Part shown: one piece after another, positions 1-8,771 of the stretch | Layout of the letters: each line of letters begins with the position of its first letter | How positions within the stretch are numbered: position 1 is the first letter of the stretch | Origin: Pseudonocardia sp. CNS-139 | GTDB taxonomy: Bacteria; Actinomycetota; Actinomycetes; Mycobacteriales; Pseudonocardiaceae | Reading direction: 5' to 3' | DNA: 38,891 nucleotides | Assembly (NCBI GenBank): GCA_001942415.1 | Contig: MKJX01000211.1 | Location: forward strand, 1-38,891 | The notes under the pieces: generated by a model | Seen by the model: the letters and a program-made list of their open reading frames with translations, nothing else | What the model was told of the DNA's origin: nothing | Databases searched by the model: none | Position numbers and translations under genes: made by a program

Positions 1-1125
1 TGCTGCCCGCGCCGATCTCGGCGTTCTTGACCTCGACGAACGTGCCGATCTTGCCACGACGGCACCACCCCGCGTCACGTTCGACACCCCCGGACGTGCG
101 GGCGGACTTCGCGCCGCACGGCCGTTTCGTGGACCCGTACACCGGTGAGGTCCGCGGGGTGGCTCGCGACGTTCGCGAGCTGGCTGCCGGTGCGCGCGTG
201 GTTCGACGAGCTGCACCGCACGATGCTGCTCGGCGACGTCGGACGCGTCTACAGCGAGCTCGCCGCGAGCTGGCTCGGCGTGCTGGCCGTCAGCGGTCTC
301 GCGCTGTGGCTGCTGCGCCGCCGGCGCCGCAACCGCATCCGGCGGGCCCTGCTCCCCGAAGGCGGCTCGCGGGGCCGCACCCGCCTGCTCTCGTGGCACG
401 GGTCGGTGGGGCTGTGGGCGGTGCTCGGCATGCTGTTCCTGTCCGCCACCGGCCTGACCTGGTCGCAGTTCGCCGGGTCCCACGTGTCGGACCTGCGGGC
501 GGGCCTCGACTGGAGCACGCCGTCGGTCGACACCGCCCTTCCGGCCGGCCCGCCGGCCGTCACCGGCCCGCCGGGACGCACCGCCGACCTGGTCCTGAAC
601 GCGGCGCGCTCGGCCGGGATGGGCGGTCCGGTGGAGATCGTCCCCGGGGCGGACGAGGCGTGGGTCGTCAGCCAGGTGCAGCGGTCCTGGCCGGAGCTGC
701 ACGACTCCATGGCCGTCGACCCCGCCACCGGCCGGGTGCTCGACGTGCTGCGGTTCGACGACTGGCCGCTCGCGGCCAAGCTCGCCACCTGGGGTATCGA
801 CGCGCACATGGGGCTGCTGTTCGGCGTGGTCAACCAGATCCTGCTCGCCGCGCTCGCGCTCGGGATCATCTGCCTGGTCGTCTGGGGTTACCGGATGTGG
901 TGGCTGCGCCGCCCGACCCGCGACGGCGCCGGCAGCGGCGTCGCCGGGCCGCCCGGCGCGGCGCAGCGGCCGAGCGCGGGTGCCGTCATGGTGGTCGGGC
1001 TGGTGGCGATCGGGCTCGGCGTGTTCCTGCCCGTGCTGGGCGTGTCCCTGCTCGTGTTCCTGCTGGCCGACGCCGCCTGGCTGCACCTGCGGTCGCGCCG
1101 CACCGCAACGGCGCCGGCCGACTGA
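1..1125 (+). CDS. PepSY-associated TM-helix protein (5' partial, frameshifted)
   Basis: This is the C-terminal part of a PepSY-type integral membrane protein, a family linked to iron/siderophore reduction and periplasmic redox functions. The motif VDPYTGEVRG near 130-160 is typical of the loop before the membrane helices, and a second copy of the theme (AVDPATGRVLD) lies near 712-745. At least three hydrophobic helices are visible: SWLGVLAVSGLALWLL, GLWAVLGMLFLSATG and ILLAALALGIICLVVWG. A hydrophobic C-terminal pair follows around 985-1080. The reading frame changes near 157, between VDPYTGEVRG and LATFASWLPVRAWFDELH, so one or two bases seem wrong there. The start lies upstream of the window. 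The gene converges on the anti-sigma gene with only 4 bp between stops. The family is fairly certain; the function is not. Confidence 0.75.
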
Positions 1126-1129
1126 GCGG

Positions 1130-1933
1130 TCACGCCGCCGGGCGGCGTTCGGCCGTCGGGGCCAGCCCGTCGCCGCCGCCCGCGGACCGGGGCACCCACG
1201 GCGCGGGCGGCGCGTCCGCCGCACGGCGGCGCAGGCCGCGCCGGGCGGAGCGCCGCGCACCGGTGCCCCCGCCGGGATCGGCCCCGAGCAGGCGCAGCCC
1301 GGCCAGCAGCACCAGCCGGCCGCGGCCAGGCTGTGCCCCCGAGCAGGCGCAGCCCGGCCAGCAGCACCAGCCGGCCGCGGCCAGGCTGTGCCCGAGCAGC
1401 CGCCCGATCTCGACCTGGCCGGCGAGCAGGTCCAGCACCGACAGGACCGCCAGCACCCCGACGAACGACCCGACCACCGCGACCAGCCCCGCGACCCGGG
1501 AGAACCCGGTGGCCGCGAGCAGGAACGCCACGGCCAGCGCGAGGTTCCACGCGGAGCTCTCGTGGGCGAAGTGGGTCGCGCTGGCCCCGCCCAGCTGCAC
1601 CTCGCCGTGCCCGTGCCCGGCGGCGCCGGCGATCCCGGCGACGGCCAGCGCCGCCTGCCCGAGCCCGAGCCCGCCCAGCGCCACCCGGACCGCGAACGCG
1701 GCCCGCGCCCGGCGGGCCGGCGGCGCCGGGGCCGCCAGCACGGCCGCGACGAGGTCCGGCGCCGGCTCGGCGAGCCCGGTCCGGGCCAGCCGGGTGATGC
1801 GGGCGGCCCGGTCGGCGTACGCCCGGCAGTCCGGGCAGCCGGCGAGATGGTCCTCGACCGAAGCGGCCTCCCCGGGGAGCCCCTCGCCGTCGAGCTGAGC
1901 CGAGATCGCCTCCCGGCAGTCCGCACACCGCAT
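1130..1933 (-). CDS. Zinc-finger (zf-HC2) membrane anti-sigma factor
   Basis: This is the likely anti-sigma factor for the divergent ECF sigma gene. The N-terminus carries the zf-HC2 zinc-binding pattern, with C3 and C6, then H29, C33 and C36 (DHLAGCPDC). Several hydrophobic segments follow, consistent with a membrane-anchored sensor. The region of residues 190-220 contains a tandem duplication at DNA level that repeats the same helix in two different frames (HSLAAAGWCCWPG, then RLVLLAGLRLLGADPG). The second reading is the credible one, so the first copy is probably spurious. Start-to-start distance to the sigma gene is 69 bp. On the minus strand this gap has GGAAC (1964-1968) about 17 nt before CGACT, only loosely like an ECF promoter. 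Confidence 0.8.
   Translation of the reverse strand: MRCADCREAISAQLDGEGLPGEAASVEDHLAGCPDCRAYADRAARITRLARTGLAEPAPDLVAAVLAAPAPPARRARAAFAVRVALGGLGLGQAALAVAGIAGAAGHGHGEVQLGGASATHFAHESSAWNLALAVAFLLAATGFSRVAGLVAVVGSFVGVLAVLSVLDLLAGQVEIGRLLGHSLAAAGWCCWPGCACSGAQPGRGRLVLLAGLRLLGADPGGGTGARRSARRGLRRRAADAPPAPWVPRSAGGGDGLAPTAERRPAA
1282..1393. repeat. Perfect 57-bp tandem duplication (period 55)
   Basis: The sequence at 1282-1338 is repeated exactly at 1337-1393, with a 55-bp period and a 2-base overlap. It lies inside the anti-sigma gene. Because 55 is not a multiple of three, it shifts the frame. If one copy is removed and one base restored (GGCTGG read as GGCCTGG), a continuous helix results. An assembly or consensus artefact is therefore plausible. 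Confidence 0.9.
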
Positions 1934-2002
1934 GTCCAGTCAGTCGCCCCATACCGCCCCACGGTTCCTGCCGGCAGCCTATTGGCCGATAGCCTCGACG
2001 CC

Positions 2003-2577
2003 ATGCCCGAGCGCCCCGACGACGCCGACATCACGTCCTGGGCGCTCGCGGCGGGGCGCGGCGACCGGGACGCGCTGGTCGCGTTCGTCCGCGCCACCCA
2101 GCGCGACGTCCACCGGCTCCTGACCCACCTCGGCTCGTCCCGGGACGCGGAGGACCTCGCCCAGGAGACCTACCTGCGGGCGCTGCGCGCGCTGCCCTCG
2201 TTCGCCGCCCAGTCGTCCGCACGCACCTGGCTGCTGGCCATCGCACGGCACACCGCCGCCGACGCCGTCCGCACGGCCCGGCGCGCCCGCGCCCGGCGGA
2301 CGTGCCCGACATGGAGGCCCTCACCGGCGACCGGCACGGGCTCGTCCACGGCGCCACCGACGACACCGTCCTCCTGCGCCGGCTCGTCACGGCCCTGGAA
2401 CCCGACCGCCGCGACGCGTTCGTGCTCACCCAGATGCTCGGACTGAGCTACAACGAGGCGGCGCAGGTGTGCGGCTGCCCGGTCGGCACCATCCGGTCAC
2501 GGGTGGCCCGGGCGCGCGAGGACCTCGTCGCCGCGCTGGAGGCCGACCCCGACGAGCGCCGGCACGCCGGAGCCTGA
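2003..2577 (+). CDS. ECF RNA polymerase sigma factor (frameshifted)
   Basis: This is an extracytoplasmic-function sigma-70 factor that directs RNA polymerase to a stress regulon. Region 2 is clear: DAEDLAQETYLRALRALPSF, followed by ARTWLLAIARHTAADAVR. Region 4 is also clear: a helix-turn-helix with LTQMLGLSYNEAAQVCGCPV and GTIRSRVARAREDL. The two regions lie in different frames, and the shift is near 2295 in the linker (ARARR to DVPDMEAL). Restoring one base gives about 191 residues, normal for the family. The ATG at 2003 is the first start in frame with region 2 and lies 69 bp from the divergent anti-sigma start, the usual arrangement for a sigma/anti-sigma pair. The ECF group cannot be fixed from sequence alone, though the architecture resembles mycobacterial SigC/SigK-like factors. 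Confidence 0.85.
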
Positions 2578-2601
2578 CGGGGCCTGACGGGGCCGACCCG
2601 G

Positions 2602-3000
2602 TCAGCGGGCCGGTGCGCCCTGCAGGCCGCGCAACGCCTCGGCGCACCGCCGGGCGCTCGCCGAGTGCAGGCGGCAGTGCACATGGTGGTCGGCGTGCGC
2701 GCCGCAGGCCCGCGCGCTGGCCTCGCAGGCCCGCAGGCACGCCTCGACGACCGCGGCCACGATCCCGGGGTCGGTGGCCGGACCGCGGGACAGGATGCGT
2801 TCGGCCGCGTCGCACATGTCGGCGCAGTCGAGGGCCCGGCGCACCTCCGTGACCATGCCGCCGACCTCGACCATCGCCATCGCGCAGGAGTTCGAGACCT
2901 GCTCGCACTCCCGCAGGGCGTCGATGACCCGCGCCAGCTCCGCGTGCGCCGGGACCGGCCCGGCACCGGCGTTGTCGATCACCTGCAGGGTGTCGCTCAT
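2602..3000 (-). CDS. Four-helix-bundle copper-binding protein (Csp/DUF326-like)
   Basis: This small cytosolic protein of 132 residues has nine cysteines at 32, 39, 59, 63, 88, 92, 99, 109 and 119. They are spaced along predicted helices (CADMCDAAERIL, ACLRACEASARACG, HVHCRLHSASARRC). That pattern is typical of the Csp/DUF326 four-helix bundles, which store or chelate Cu(I) inside the bundle. It has fewer cysteines than classical Csp1, so it may be a chaperone or small store. I chose the ATG at 3000 because GGAGGA lies about 9 nt upstream; a start at 3018 would lose this site. It converges with the sigma gene. A link to copper or redox stress controlled by that sigma factor is only a guess. 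Confidence 0.8.
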   Translation of the reverse strand: MSDTLQVIDNAGAGPVPAHAELARVIDALRECEQVSNSCAMAMVEVGGMVTEVRRALDCADMCDAAERILSRGPATDPGIVAAVVEACLRACEASARACGAHADHHVHCRLHSASARRCAEALRGLQGAPAR

Positions 3001-3090
3001 CGCTCCCGTCCTCCTCACCCGTCGGAAAGGGCCGCACGGCGCGACCGGATCCCGAGGTGCCCGCCACCCGGACCGACGAAACGCGCCGCA

Positions 3091-3130
3091 ACACCGGGCA
3101 GGACCACACCGGGCAGGACCACACCGGGCA
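3091..3130. repeat. 15-bp direct tandem repeat, 2.7 copies
   Basis: The unit ACACCGGGCAGGACC occurs at 3091-3105 and 3106-3120, with a partial copy at 3121-3130. It lies in the non-coding stretch 3001-3277 upstream of the cobalamin riboswitch. Apart from this repeat I see no gene or clear signal in that stretch. Confidence 0.85.
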
Positions 3131-3277
3131 CGGGCGGCACGCCGCGTACACCACGGCCGCCGCCCGGCTCCACGACGACGAGCGGCGCAGCCGGGCCGAA
3201 CGGGCGGCCGGCACCGCGTCGTGGTCCACCTGTCCGCTCGCGATGTTCGTCACTCGGGCACCCCGCCGGCCGGATGC

Positions 3278-3283
3278 TACTTT
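3278..3283 (+). promoter_or_regulatory. Candidate -10 box for the cobalamin-riboswitch transcript
   Basis: TACTTT fits the actinobacterial TANNNT -10 pattern. It sits about 7-10 nt before the expected 5' end of the riboswitch, so transcription would begin at the aptamer. No convincing -35 box is seen. Confidence 0.35.
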
Positions 3284-3284
3284 C

Positions 3285-3476
3285 CGCACGTCGTGGTGCT
3301 CGGGAAGCCCGGTGCAGGACCGGCGCGGCCTTCGCCACTGTGATCGGGAAGAACCCATCCACGCCGGGAGCAGACGCCGGCAGCCACTGGACCGCACGAC
3401 CGGGTCCGGGAAGGCGGGTGGCGCGGTGCCCACTCCCCAGGTGGGACACCGGCCCGTCAGCCAGGAGACCGGCCAC
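3285..3476 (+). promoter_or_regulatory. Cobalamin (B12) riboswitch
   Basis: The conserved blocks of a cobalamin aptamer appear in the right order. They are GGGAAGCCCGGTG (3302-3314), GCCACTGT (3334-3341), CAGCCACTGG (3381-3390), GGGAAGGCGGG (3408-3418) and the B12 box CAGCCAGGAGACCGGCC (3458-3474). The aptamer ends about 40 nt before the GTG start of the solute-binding protein, next to its GGAGG ribosome-binding site. Control is therefore probably translational, or by occlusion of this leader, and adenosylcobalamin or a related corrinoid should switch the operon off. No intrinsic terminator is evident between box and gene. Confidence 0.92.
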
Positions 3477-3517
3477 GGCGCAGGCGCACATCCACGAAGT
3501 GCTGGAGGCGACGTCCC

Positions 3518-5108
3518 GTGATCCCTGGTTCCCGCATGCCCTCATCCCGGTCGCGGTGGCGGCTCGTCGCCGCTGTGGCCGTGGCGGCGATGCTCGGCGC
3601 CGGGTGCGCCACCACCGGTGGCCCGCAGCCGCCGCCGGCCGGTGCGCCCCCGACGCTGACGCTGGCCACCGGGTTCGCGATCGACGATCTCGACCCGCTG
3701 GAGAACGGGTTCTGGGGGCCGGAGTTCGGCTACGTGGAGCTGCTGATGCGGCCCGAGCGCGGCGCCGACCCGACCCCGTGGGTGCTGGAGGGGCTGGCGA
3801 ACCCCGCGCCCACGACGTGGGAGCTGACGCTGCACGACGGGGTGCGGTTCCAGAACGGCGCCGCGCTGGACGGGCCCGCGCTCGCCGCGCTGCTGACCTT
3901 CCAGCTCGCCGAGAACCCCGACTTCGCCGCCGCCCTGCCCGGCGCCACCGCCGTCGCGGCCGGGCCGCGTGAGGTCACGCTGACGACGGCCCGGCCGGCC
4001 CCGAACGTGCCGTTCCTGCTCGCCGACGAGTCGATGGTCCCGGTCTTCGACGTGGCGGCCTACCAGCGGCACCGCGACTCCGGCGAGCCGGCGTCGGCGC
4101 TGGTCGGAGCGGGGATCTACACCGCGCCCTACGTCGTGGACGCCCTCGACGGCGAGTCCATGCAGCTGTCCCCGAACGCGGGCTACTGGGGCGGGCCGGT
4201 CGGGCTCCAGGACCTGACGGTCCGGTTCGTGCCCGAGGCGTCGGCCCGGATCCAGGCCGTGCAGTCCGGGGAGGTCGACATCGCGCTCTACCCGCCGACC
4301 GCGTCGGCGCCGACGCTGGCGGGGCGCAGCGACTCGTTCTACGTGACGGGCGATCCGACCGGGCCCACGTTCGTGCTGGAGTTCAACCAGCGCGAGGCGC
4401 CCTTCGACGACCCGCTGGTGCGGCGCGCCGTCTACGCCGGGATCGACTACGACGCGCTGGCGAACCAGGTGATGAACGGCCTCTACACGCCCGCGATCGG
4501 GCTCTACGCCGACTCGCGGCCGTGGGCGGAGAAGACCCAGACCACCGACACGGCGCTCGCCGGATCGCTCTTCGACCAGGCCGGGTGGACCCGTCAGGCG
4601 ACGGCCCCCGCAGCCGGGACGGGCAGCCGTTGACGTTCACGATGCTCACCTACCCGCAGCAGCCCGACTCCGACGCCTCGCGCTCGCCGTGCAGTCCCAG
4701 CTCGCCCAGCTCGGGGTCACGGTGCAGATCCGGCAGGTGCCCGACATCCAGGACGCCGTGGAGCAGCCGACCGGGTGGCAGGCCTCGGTCCGCGGCAACG
4801 GGTTCATCTCCTTCGGCGGCGACTACATCACGCCGCTGGTCAACTACCTGCGCACGGGCGGGCCGTCCAACGTCACCGGCGTGTCCGACCCGGCGCTGGA
4901 CGCGCTCGTCGACCAGGTCGCGGTCGAGCTGGACGCCGCCGCGCGCGACGACCTGCTCCGCCGCATCCAGCAACAGGTCGCCGACCACGGCTACCTCGCG
5001 TACCTGGGCATGCGCCGCCCCGCCGTCGTGGCCGGGCCGGGGTGGCGGGCCTACCCGGTGCCGATCTCGAACCTCTGGGTGGACGCCGGCACGGCGCCGG
5101 CGAGCTGA
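3518..5108 (+). CDS. Family-5 ABC solute-binding lipoprotein, B12-regulated (frameshifted)
   Basis: This is the extracellular substrate receptor of a Dpp/Nik-type ABC importer. A basic, hydrophobic signal peptide ends in a lipoprotein cysteine (MLGAGC, C30). The SBP_bac_5 fold follows, with recognisable segments such as TWELTLHDGVRFQNG and FEFNQREAPFDDPLVRRA-like text near 4378-4430, and NLWVDAG at the C-terminus. The GTG at 3518 has GGAGG 9 nt upstream; an ATG at 3536 is the alternative. Two single-base losses, near 4605 (after the AGW motif) and near 4677 (PDSDA to LAVQSQLAQLG), split the gene. Restored length is about 530 residues. Its position directly behind a cobalamin riboswitch argues for cobalt, a cobalt chelate or a corrinoid-related ligand rather than peptides. 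That ligand assignment is inference. Confidence 0.85.
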
Positions 5109-5110
5109 CG

Positions 5111-6061
5111 GTGGGCGGCCCGGTCCGGGCTGTTCTCCGGCGGCTCGGCGAGGCGGCGGCCACCCTCGCCGGGGCGGGGCTCCTGATCTTCGGGATGCTC
5201 GCGCTGACCCCGGGTGACCCCGCCCGCCGGGTTCTGGAGGCCCGCGGGGTCAGCGAGCCCAGCCCGCCCGCGGTGGCCGCCGTCCGGGCCGAGCTCGGCC
5301 TGGACGACCCGCTGCCCGTCCGGTTCGCCCGCTGGGCCGCCGGAGCCGTCTCGGGCGACCTCGGCGTGTCGTGGCGCACCGGCCGGCCGGTCGTCGAGGA
5401 CTTCGCGACCCGGCTGCCGGCCACGATCCGGCTCACCCTGGTCGCGCTCGTCCTCGCCGTCGCGCTGGCGATGCTGCTCGCGGCGCTCGCCGCGGCCGCG
5501 CCGAACCGCTGGCCGGACGTCACCGCCCGCGTCGCCGCGCTCGGGATGCTGGCCGTCCCGAGCTTCGTGCTCGGCGTGCTGGTGCTGGACGTGCTGGTGG
5601 TGCGCTGGGGCATGGGCCGGGTGATCGCCGACGGGACCTGGGCCACGGTGTTCCTCCCGGCGCTGACGCTGGCGCTCGGCTCGGCGGCCACCTGGTCGCG
5701 CGTGCTGCGCACGAGCCTGCTGGAGGCGCGCTCGGCGCCGCACCTGACCGTCGCGGCGTCCCGCGGGGCCGGGCCGTGGCGACGGCTCTGGGTCCACGAG
5801 CTGCCCAACGCCGCCCCGCCGTTCCTGACGATGGTCGGCCTGGGCACGGCCATGCTGCTGGGCGGCGCCCCGGTCGTGGAGAGCGTGTTCACCTGGCCGG
5901 GCATCGGCCGCTTCACCGTGGAGGCCATCAACGCCCGCGACATGCCCGTCGTGGTCGGGTTCACGCTCGTCGCCGTCGTCACCTACGTCGCGGCCAGCCT
6001 CGTGATCGACCTGGTCACCGCGGTGATCGACCCGCGCCTGCGCGCCGGGACCGGATCATGA
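5111..6061 (+). CDS. DppB/NikB-type ABC permease
   Basis: This is the first transmembrane subunit of the B12-regulated importer, about 316 residues and intact. An N-terminal helix is followed by LTPGDPARRVLEARG, the usual GDP motif after the first helix of DppB-type proteins. The periplasmic stretch contains DLGVSW, and at least five hydrophobic segments follow. The cytoplasmic coupling loop (EAA-like) lies around AASRGAGPWRRLWVHELPNA, where it contacts the ATPase. ESVFTWPGIGRFTVEAI near the C-terminus is the family's conserved block. The GTG at 5111 lies 2 bp after the preceding stop, and the stop overlaps the next ATG by 4 bp, so translation is coupled. Confidence 0.9.
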   Translation: MGGPVRAVLRRLGEAAATLAGAGLLIFGMLALTPGDPARRVLEARGVSEPSPPAVAAVRAELGLDDPLPVRFARWAAGAVSGDLGVSWRTGRPVVEDFATRLPATIRLTLVALVLAVALAMLLAALAAAAPNRWPDVTARVAALGMLAVPSFVLGVLVLDVLVVRWGMGRVIADGTWATVFLPALTLALGSAATWSRVLRTSLLEARSAPHLTVAASRGAGPWRRLWVHELPNAAPPFLTMVGLGTAMLLGGAPVVESVFTWPGIGRFTVEAINARDMPVVVGFTLVAVVTYVAASLVIDLVTAVIDPRLRAGTGS

Positions 6062-6950
6062 GCACGCTCGGCATCGTCACCCGGCCCGGACGCAGCACCC
6101 TCGACGTCGCGCCCGCCGCACTGCCGCGCTCGGTGTGGCGGCTGCTGCTGCGCCGCCCCGCCGCCCGGGTCGGGTTCGTGCTCGCCGGCGTCCTCGTGGC
6201 CGTCGCGCTGGCCGGGCCGTGGCTGGTGCCCGACCCGAACCTGCCCGACTACACCGACCAGCTCGCCCCGCCGGGCCCGGCGCACTGGCTCGGCACCGAC
6301 CAGGCCGGCCGTGACCTGCTCGCCCGCGCCGTCGCCGGCACCCGCACGTCGCTCGGGGCGGCGCTGCTGGTCAATGCGATCGCCGCGGCGATCGGGCTGC
6401 TGGTCGGCACGATCGCCGGCACCGTCGGCGGAGCGGCCGACACGGTCCTCACCCGCCTGACCGACGTGCTGCTCGGGCTTCCGGTGCTGGTGCTGACGCT
6501 GGCCGTCGTCGGGGTCCTCGGCCCGGGCTTCTGGAACCTCGTCCTCGCCATGGCGGCGACCAGCTGGGCCGTGCTGGCCCGGCTCGCGCGCAGCGTGGCC
6601 CGGGGCAGCGCGTCCCGGCCGGCGTCGTCGCGGCCCGGATGGCGGGCGTGGGTCCGGTCCGCGCCGCCGTCGCGCACGTCGTGCCGGGCGCGGCGCAACA
6701 GGTGCTCGTCGCCGCCACGCTCGGGCTCGGCGAGAGCGTCGTCGCGCTCAGCGGGCTGTCCTTCCTGGGGCTCGGCGCCCAGCCGCCCACGGCCGAGTGG
6801 GGGAGCATGCTGTCCGCGGGCCGCGAGACGTTCGCCTACGCGCCGTGGCAGCTGGTCGGCCCGGGGCTGGGCCTCCTGCTCGCGGTCACCGCAGCCACCC
6901 TGGTCAGCGACGCGCTGCGCGACGTCACCGACCCCGGCCGCCGGCCGTGA
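6058..6950 (+). CDS. DppC/NikC-type ABC permease (frameshifted)
   Basis: This is the second transmembrane subunit of the B12-regulated importer. HWLGTDQAGRDLLARAVAGT is the hallmark DppC/NikC motif near residues 78-97. Hydrophobic helices follow, then the EAA-like loop (AARMAGVGPVRAAVAHVVPG) and SFLGLGAQPPTAEWGSML near the C-terminus, which is also diagnostic. A shift near 6606 separates SVARG from RVPAGVVAARMAG. Inserting one C (GGCCAG for GGCAG) restores a protein of about 297 residues. It overlaps the preceding stop (ATGA) and the following GTG. Confidence 0.88.
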
Positions 6951-8469
6951 CCGCGCCGCCGCTCGCCGTCGACGGCCTGACGGTCACCTACCCCGGCGGC
7001 CACCGCGCCCTCCACGACGTCACCCTGCGCATCGGGCCCGGCGAGCGGTGCGGCGTCGTCGGCCGCTCCGGCAGCGGCAAGACCACCCTCGCCCGCGCGG
7101 TGCTCGGCCTGCTGCCCGCCGGGACCCGGGTCGAGGGCAGCGTCCGGGTCGGCGGCCGCGAGCTGGTCGGTGCGCCCGGACCGGAGCTGCGGCGGCTGCG
7201 CGGTCCGGTCGTCGGGCACGTCCCCCAGGACCCGTTCGCCGCGTGCGACCCGCTGCGCACGGTGGCCCACCACGTCACGGAGGCGTGGGCCGCGCACCGC
7301 CGCCGCCCGCCGCCCGGCACGGTCGCCCGGTTGCTCGACGCCGTCGGCATCGGCGACGCGGACCACCGGATGCGCCAGCGCCCGCACCAGTGGTCGGGCG
7401 GGATGCTGCAGCGCGCGACCCTCGTCGCCGCCACCGCGCACGAGCCGCTGCTCACCCTCGCCGACGAGCCGACCAGCGCGTTGGACACCGAGCTCGCCGA
7501 CGAGGTGCTCGCCCTGATCGCCCGCCGCTGCGGCGCGCTGCTGGTGATCAGCCACGACCTCGCGCTGCTGGCCCGGCACACCGACACCCTCGCCGTGCTC
7601 GAGGACGGCCGGATGGTCGAGCACGGCCGTCCGGCCGGCTGTTGCGCACCCCGGCCGAACCGGCCACGCAGGCTCTCCTCGCCGCCGCGACCGTCACCCC
7701 GCGCCCACCCCGTGCGCAACCCCGGTCCGGCCGCCCGGCCGCGGCCTCCCGCACACCGGTCGCCGTCGCACGGTCCGTCACCCGCACCTACCGGCACGGC
7801 GGCGGGCGGATCACCGCCGTCGACGCGGCGAGCGTCGCGTTGCACGCCGGCGAGGTCGTCGGCGTCATCGGGCGCTCGGGCTCGGGGAAGTCCACCCTCG
7901 CCCGGCTCCTGGCCGGCATCGAACGCCCCGACCACGGCGACGTCGAGCTCGACGGCCGGGCCGTGTGGGACGGCGGCCGGGACCACCGGCACCGGCTGCG
8001 GCCCGGGTACGTCATGCCGGTCTTCCAGGACCCGGTCTCGGGGCTCGACCGGCGATGGCCGCTGTGGCGCAGCCTGGCCGAGCCGTTGCGCGCCCGCGGC
8101 GAGCGCCACACCCGCGGCCGGCACCGGCGGCTCGCGGCCGAGCTGCTGGCGTCGGTGGGTCTCGGCGACGTCGACCCGGACCGGCTGCCCGGCACCCTGT
8201 CGGTGGGCCAGGCCCAGCGGGTGACGATCGCCCGCGCGCTCGCCGCCCGGCCCGCCCTGCTCGTCGCCGACGAGCCGACCGCCAGCCTCGACACCACCAG
8301 CGCCGCCACGATCACCGGTCTCCTGCGCGACGTCGCCGACGCCGGGGCCGCCGTGCTCGTGGTCAGCCACGATGCACCGCGGCTGCGCGGCTATGCCGAC
8401 CGCGTGCTGTCCATGTCCGCCGGCCGGCTGACCGAGGACGACCAGGTGCCGGTGCACGAGCCACCTTGA
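6947..8469 (+). CDS. Two-domain ABC ATPase (DppD-DppF-like fusion, frameshifted)
   Basis: This supplies both ATP-hydrolysing domains of the B12-regulated importer in what appears to be one polypeptide of about 507 residues. Domain 1 has Walker A GRSGSGKTT (residues 39-47), a signature WSGGMLQR, Walker B LLTLADEPTSALD and the H-loop ISHD. Domain 2 has Walker A GRSGSGKST, signature LSVGQAQR, Walker B LLVADEPTASLD and H-loop VSHD. A single lost base near 7640 (RPAG to LLRTPAEPATQALL) breaks the frame. After repair there is no stop or clear restart between the domains; the linker is Pro/Arg-rich. The alternative is two separate genes with a second undetected error. Importers of this type usually carry two separate ATPase genes, so the fusion is notable. 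Confidence 0.85.
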
Positions 8470-8537
8470 CACCCCCACCCGGCCACTCCGAGACTCGCCT
8501 GACCAGCTCTTCAGATGAGCACGGATTGTGAGGCCGG

Positions 8538-8771
8538 ATGACGCCGCCAGGCCCGGCGCACGCGCAGGTGTCCGAGGCGCTCGCCCGGATCGGCGCGGCG
8601 TCCATCGGCGAGCTCGCCGCGACGACCGGGTTGACCGGCACCGACCTGTGGCACGCGCTGCGGCTCCTGCGGCGGCGGGGCGAGGTCCACGCCGAACGCC
8701 GGGACCTCGTCGTGCGGTACGTGCTCGCGCCGCTCCCCCGGCCCGGCGACCCGGCGGGAGACCGGCCGTGA
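8538..8771 (+). CDS. Small winged-helix protein (77 aa)
   Basis: This is a 77-residue protein with a predicted helix-turn-helix: VSEALARIGAASIGELAATT, then LTGTDLWHALRLLRRRGEV, followed by a short beta wing (HAERRDLVVRYVLAPL). The size and shape resemble FeoC-like or truncated MarR/ArsR winged helices, but no cysteines or acidic metal site is visible. The stop overlaps the GTG of the CbiX-like gene, so the two are co-translated. It may be a regulator or an accessory of the importer. The family was not recognised with confidence. Confidence 0.65.
   Translation: MTPPGPAHAQVSEALARIGAASIGELAATTGLTGTDLWHALRLLRRRGEVHAERRDLVVRYVLAPLPRPGDPAGDRP

Noticed and set aside
888..1952. Long open frames antisense to or offset from real genes, such as minus-strand frames at 888-1952, 6988-8817 and 25687-27870
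   Set aside because: Very high GC leaves few stops in all frames. The translations are Arg/Pro/Gly-rich without domains and mirror real genes on the other strand or frame.
3091..3130. CRISPR-like array
   Set aside because: The 15-bp repeats are back to back without spacers and number fewer than three. No cas genes are present.
4600..4690. Programmed ribosomal frameshifting in the binding protein and similar genes
   Set aside because: Breaks occur in dozens of unrelated genes without slippery sites or conserved positions. Consensus deletion errors explain them more simply.
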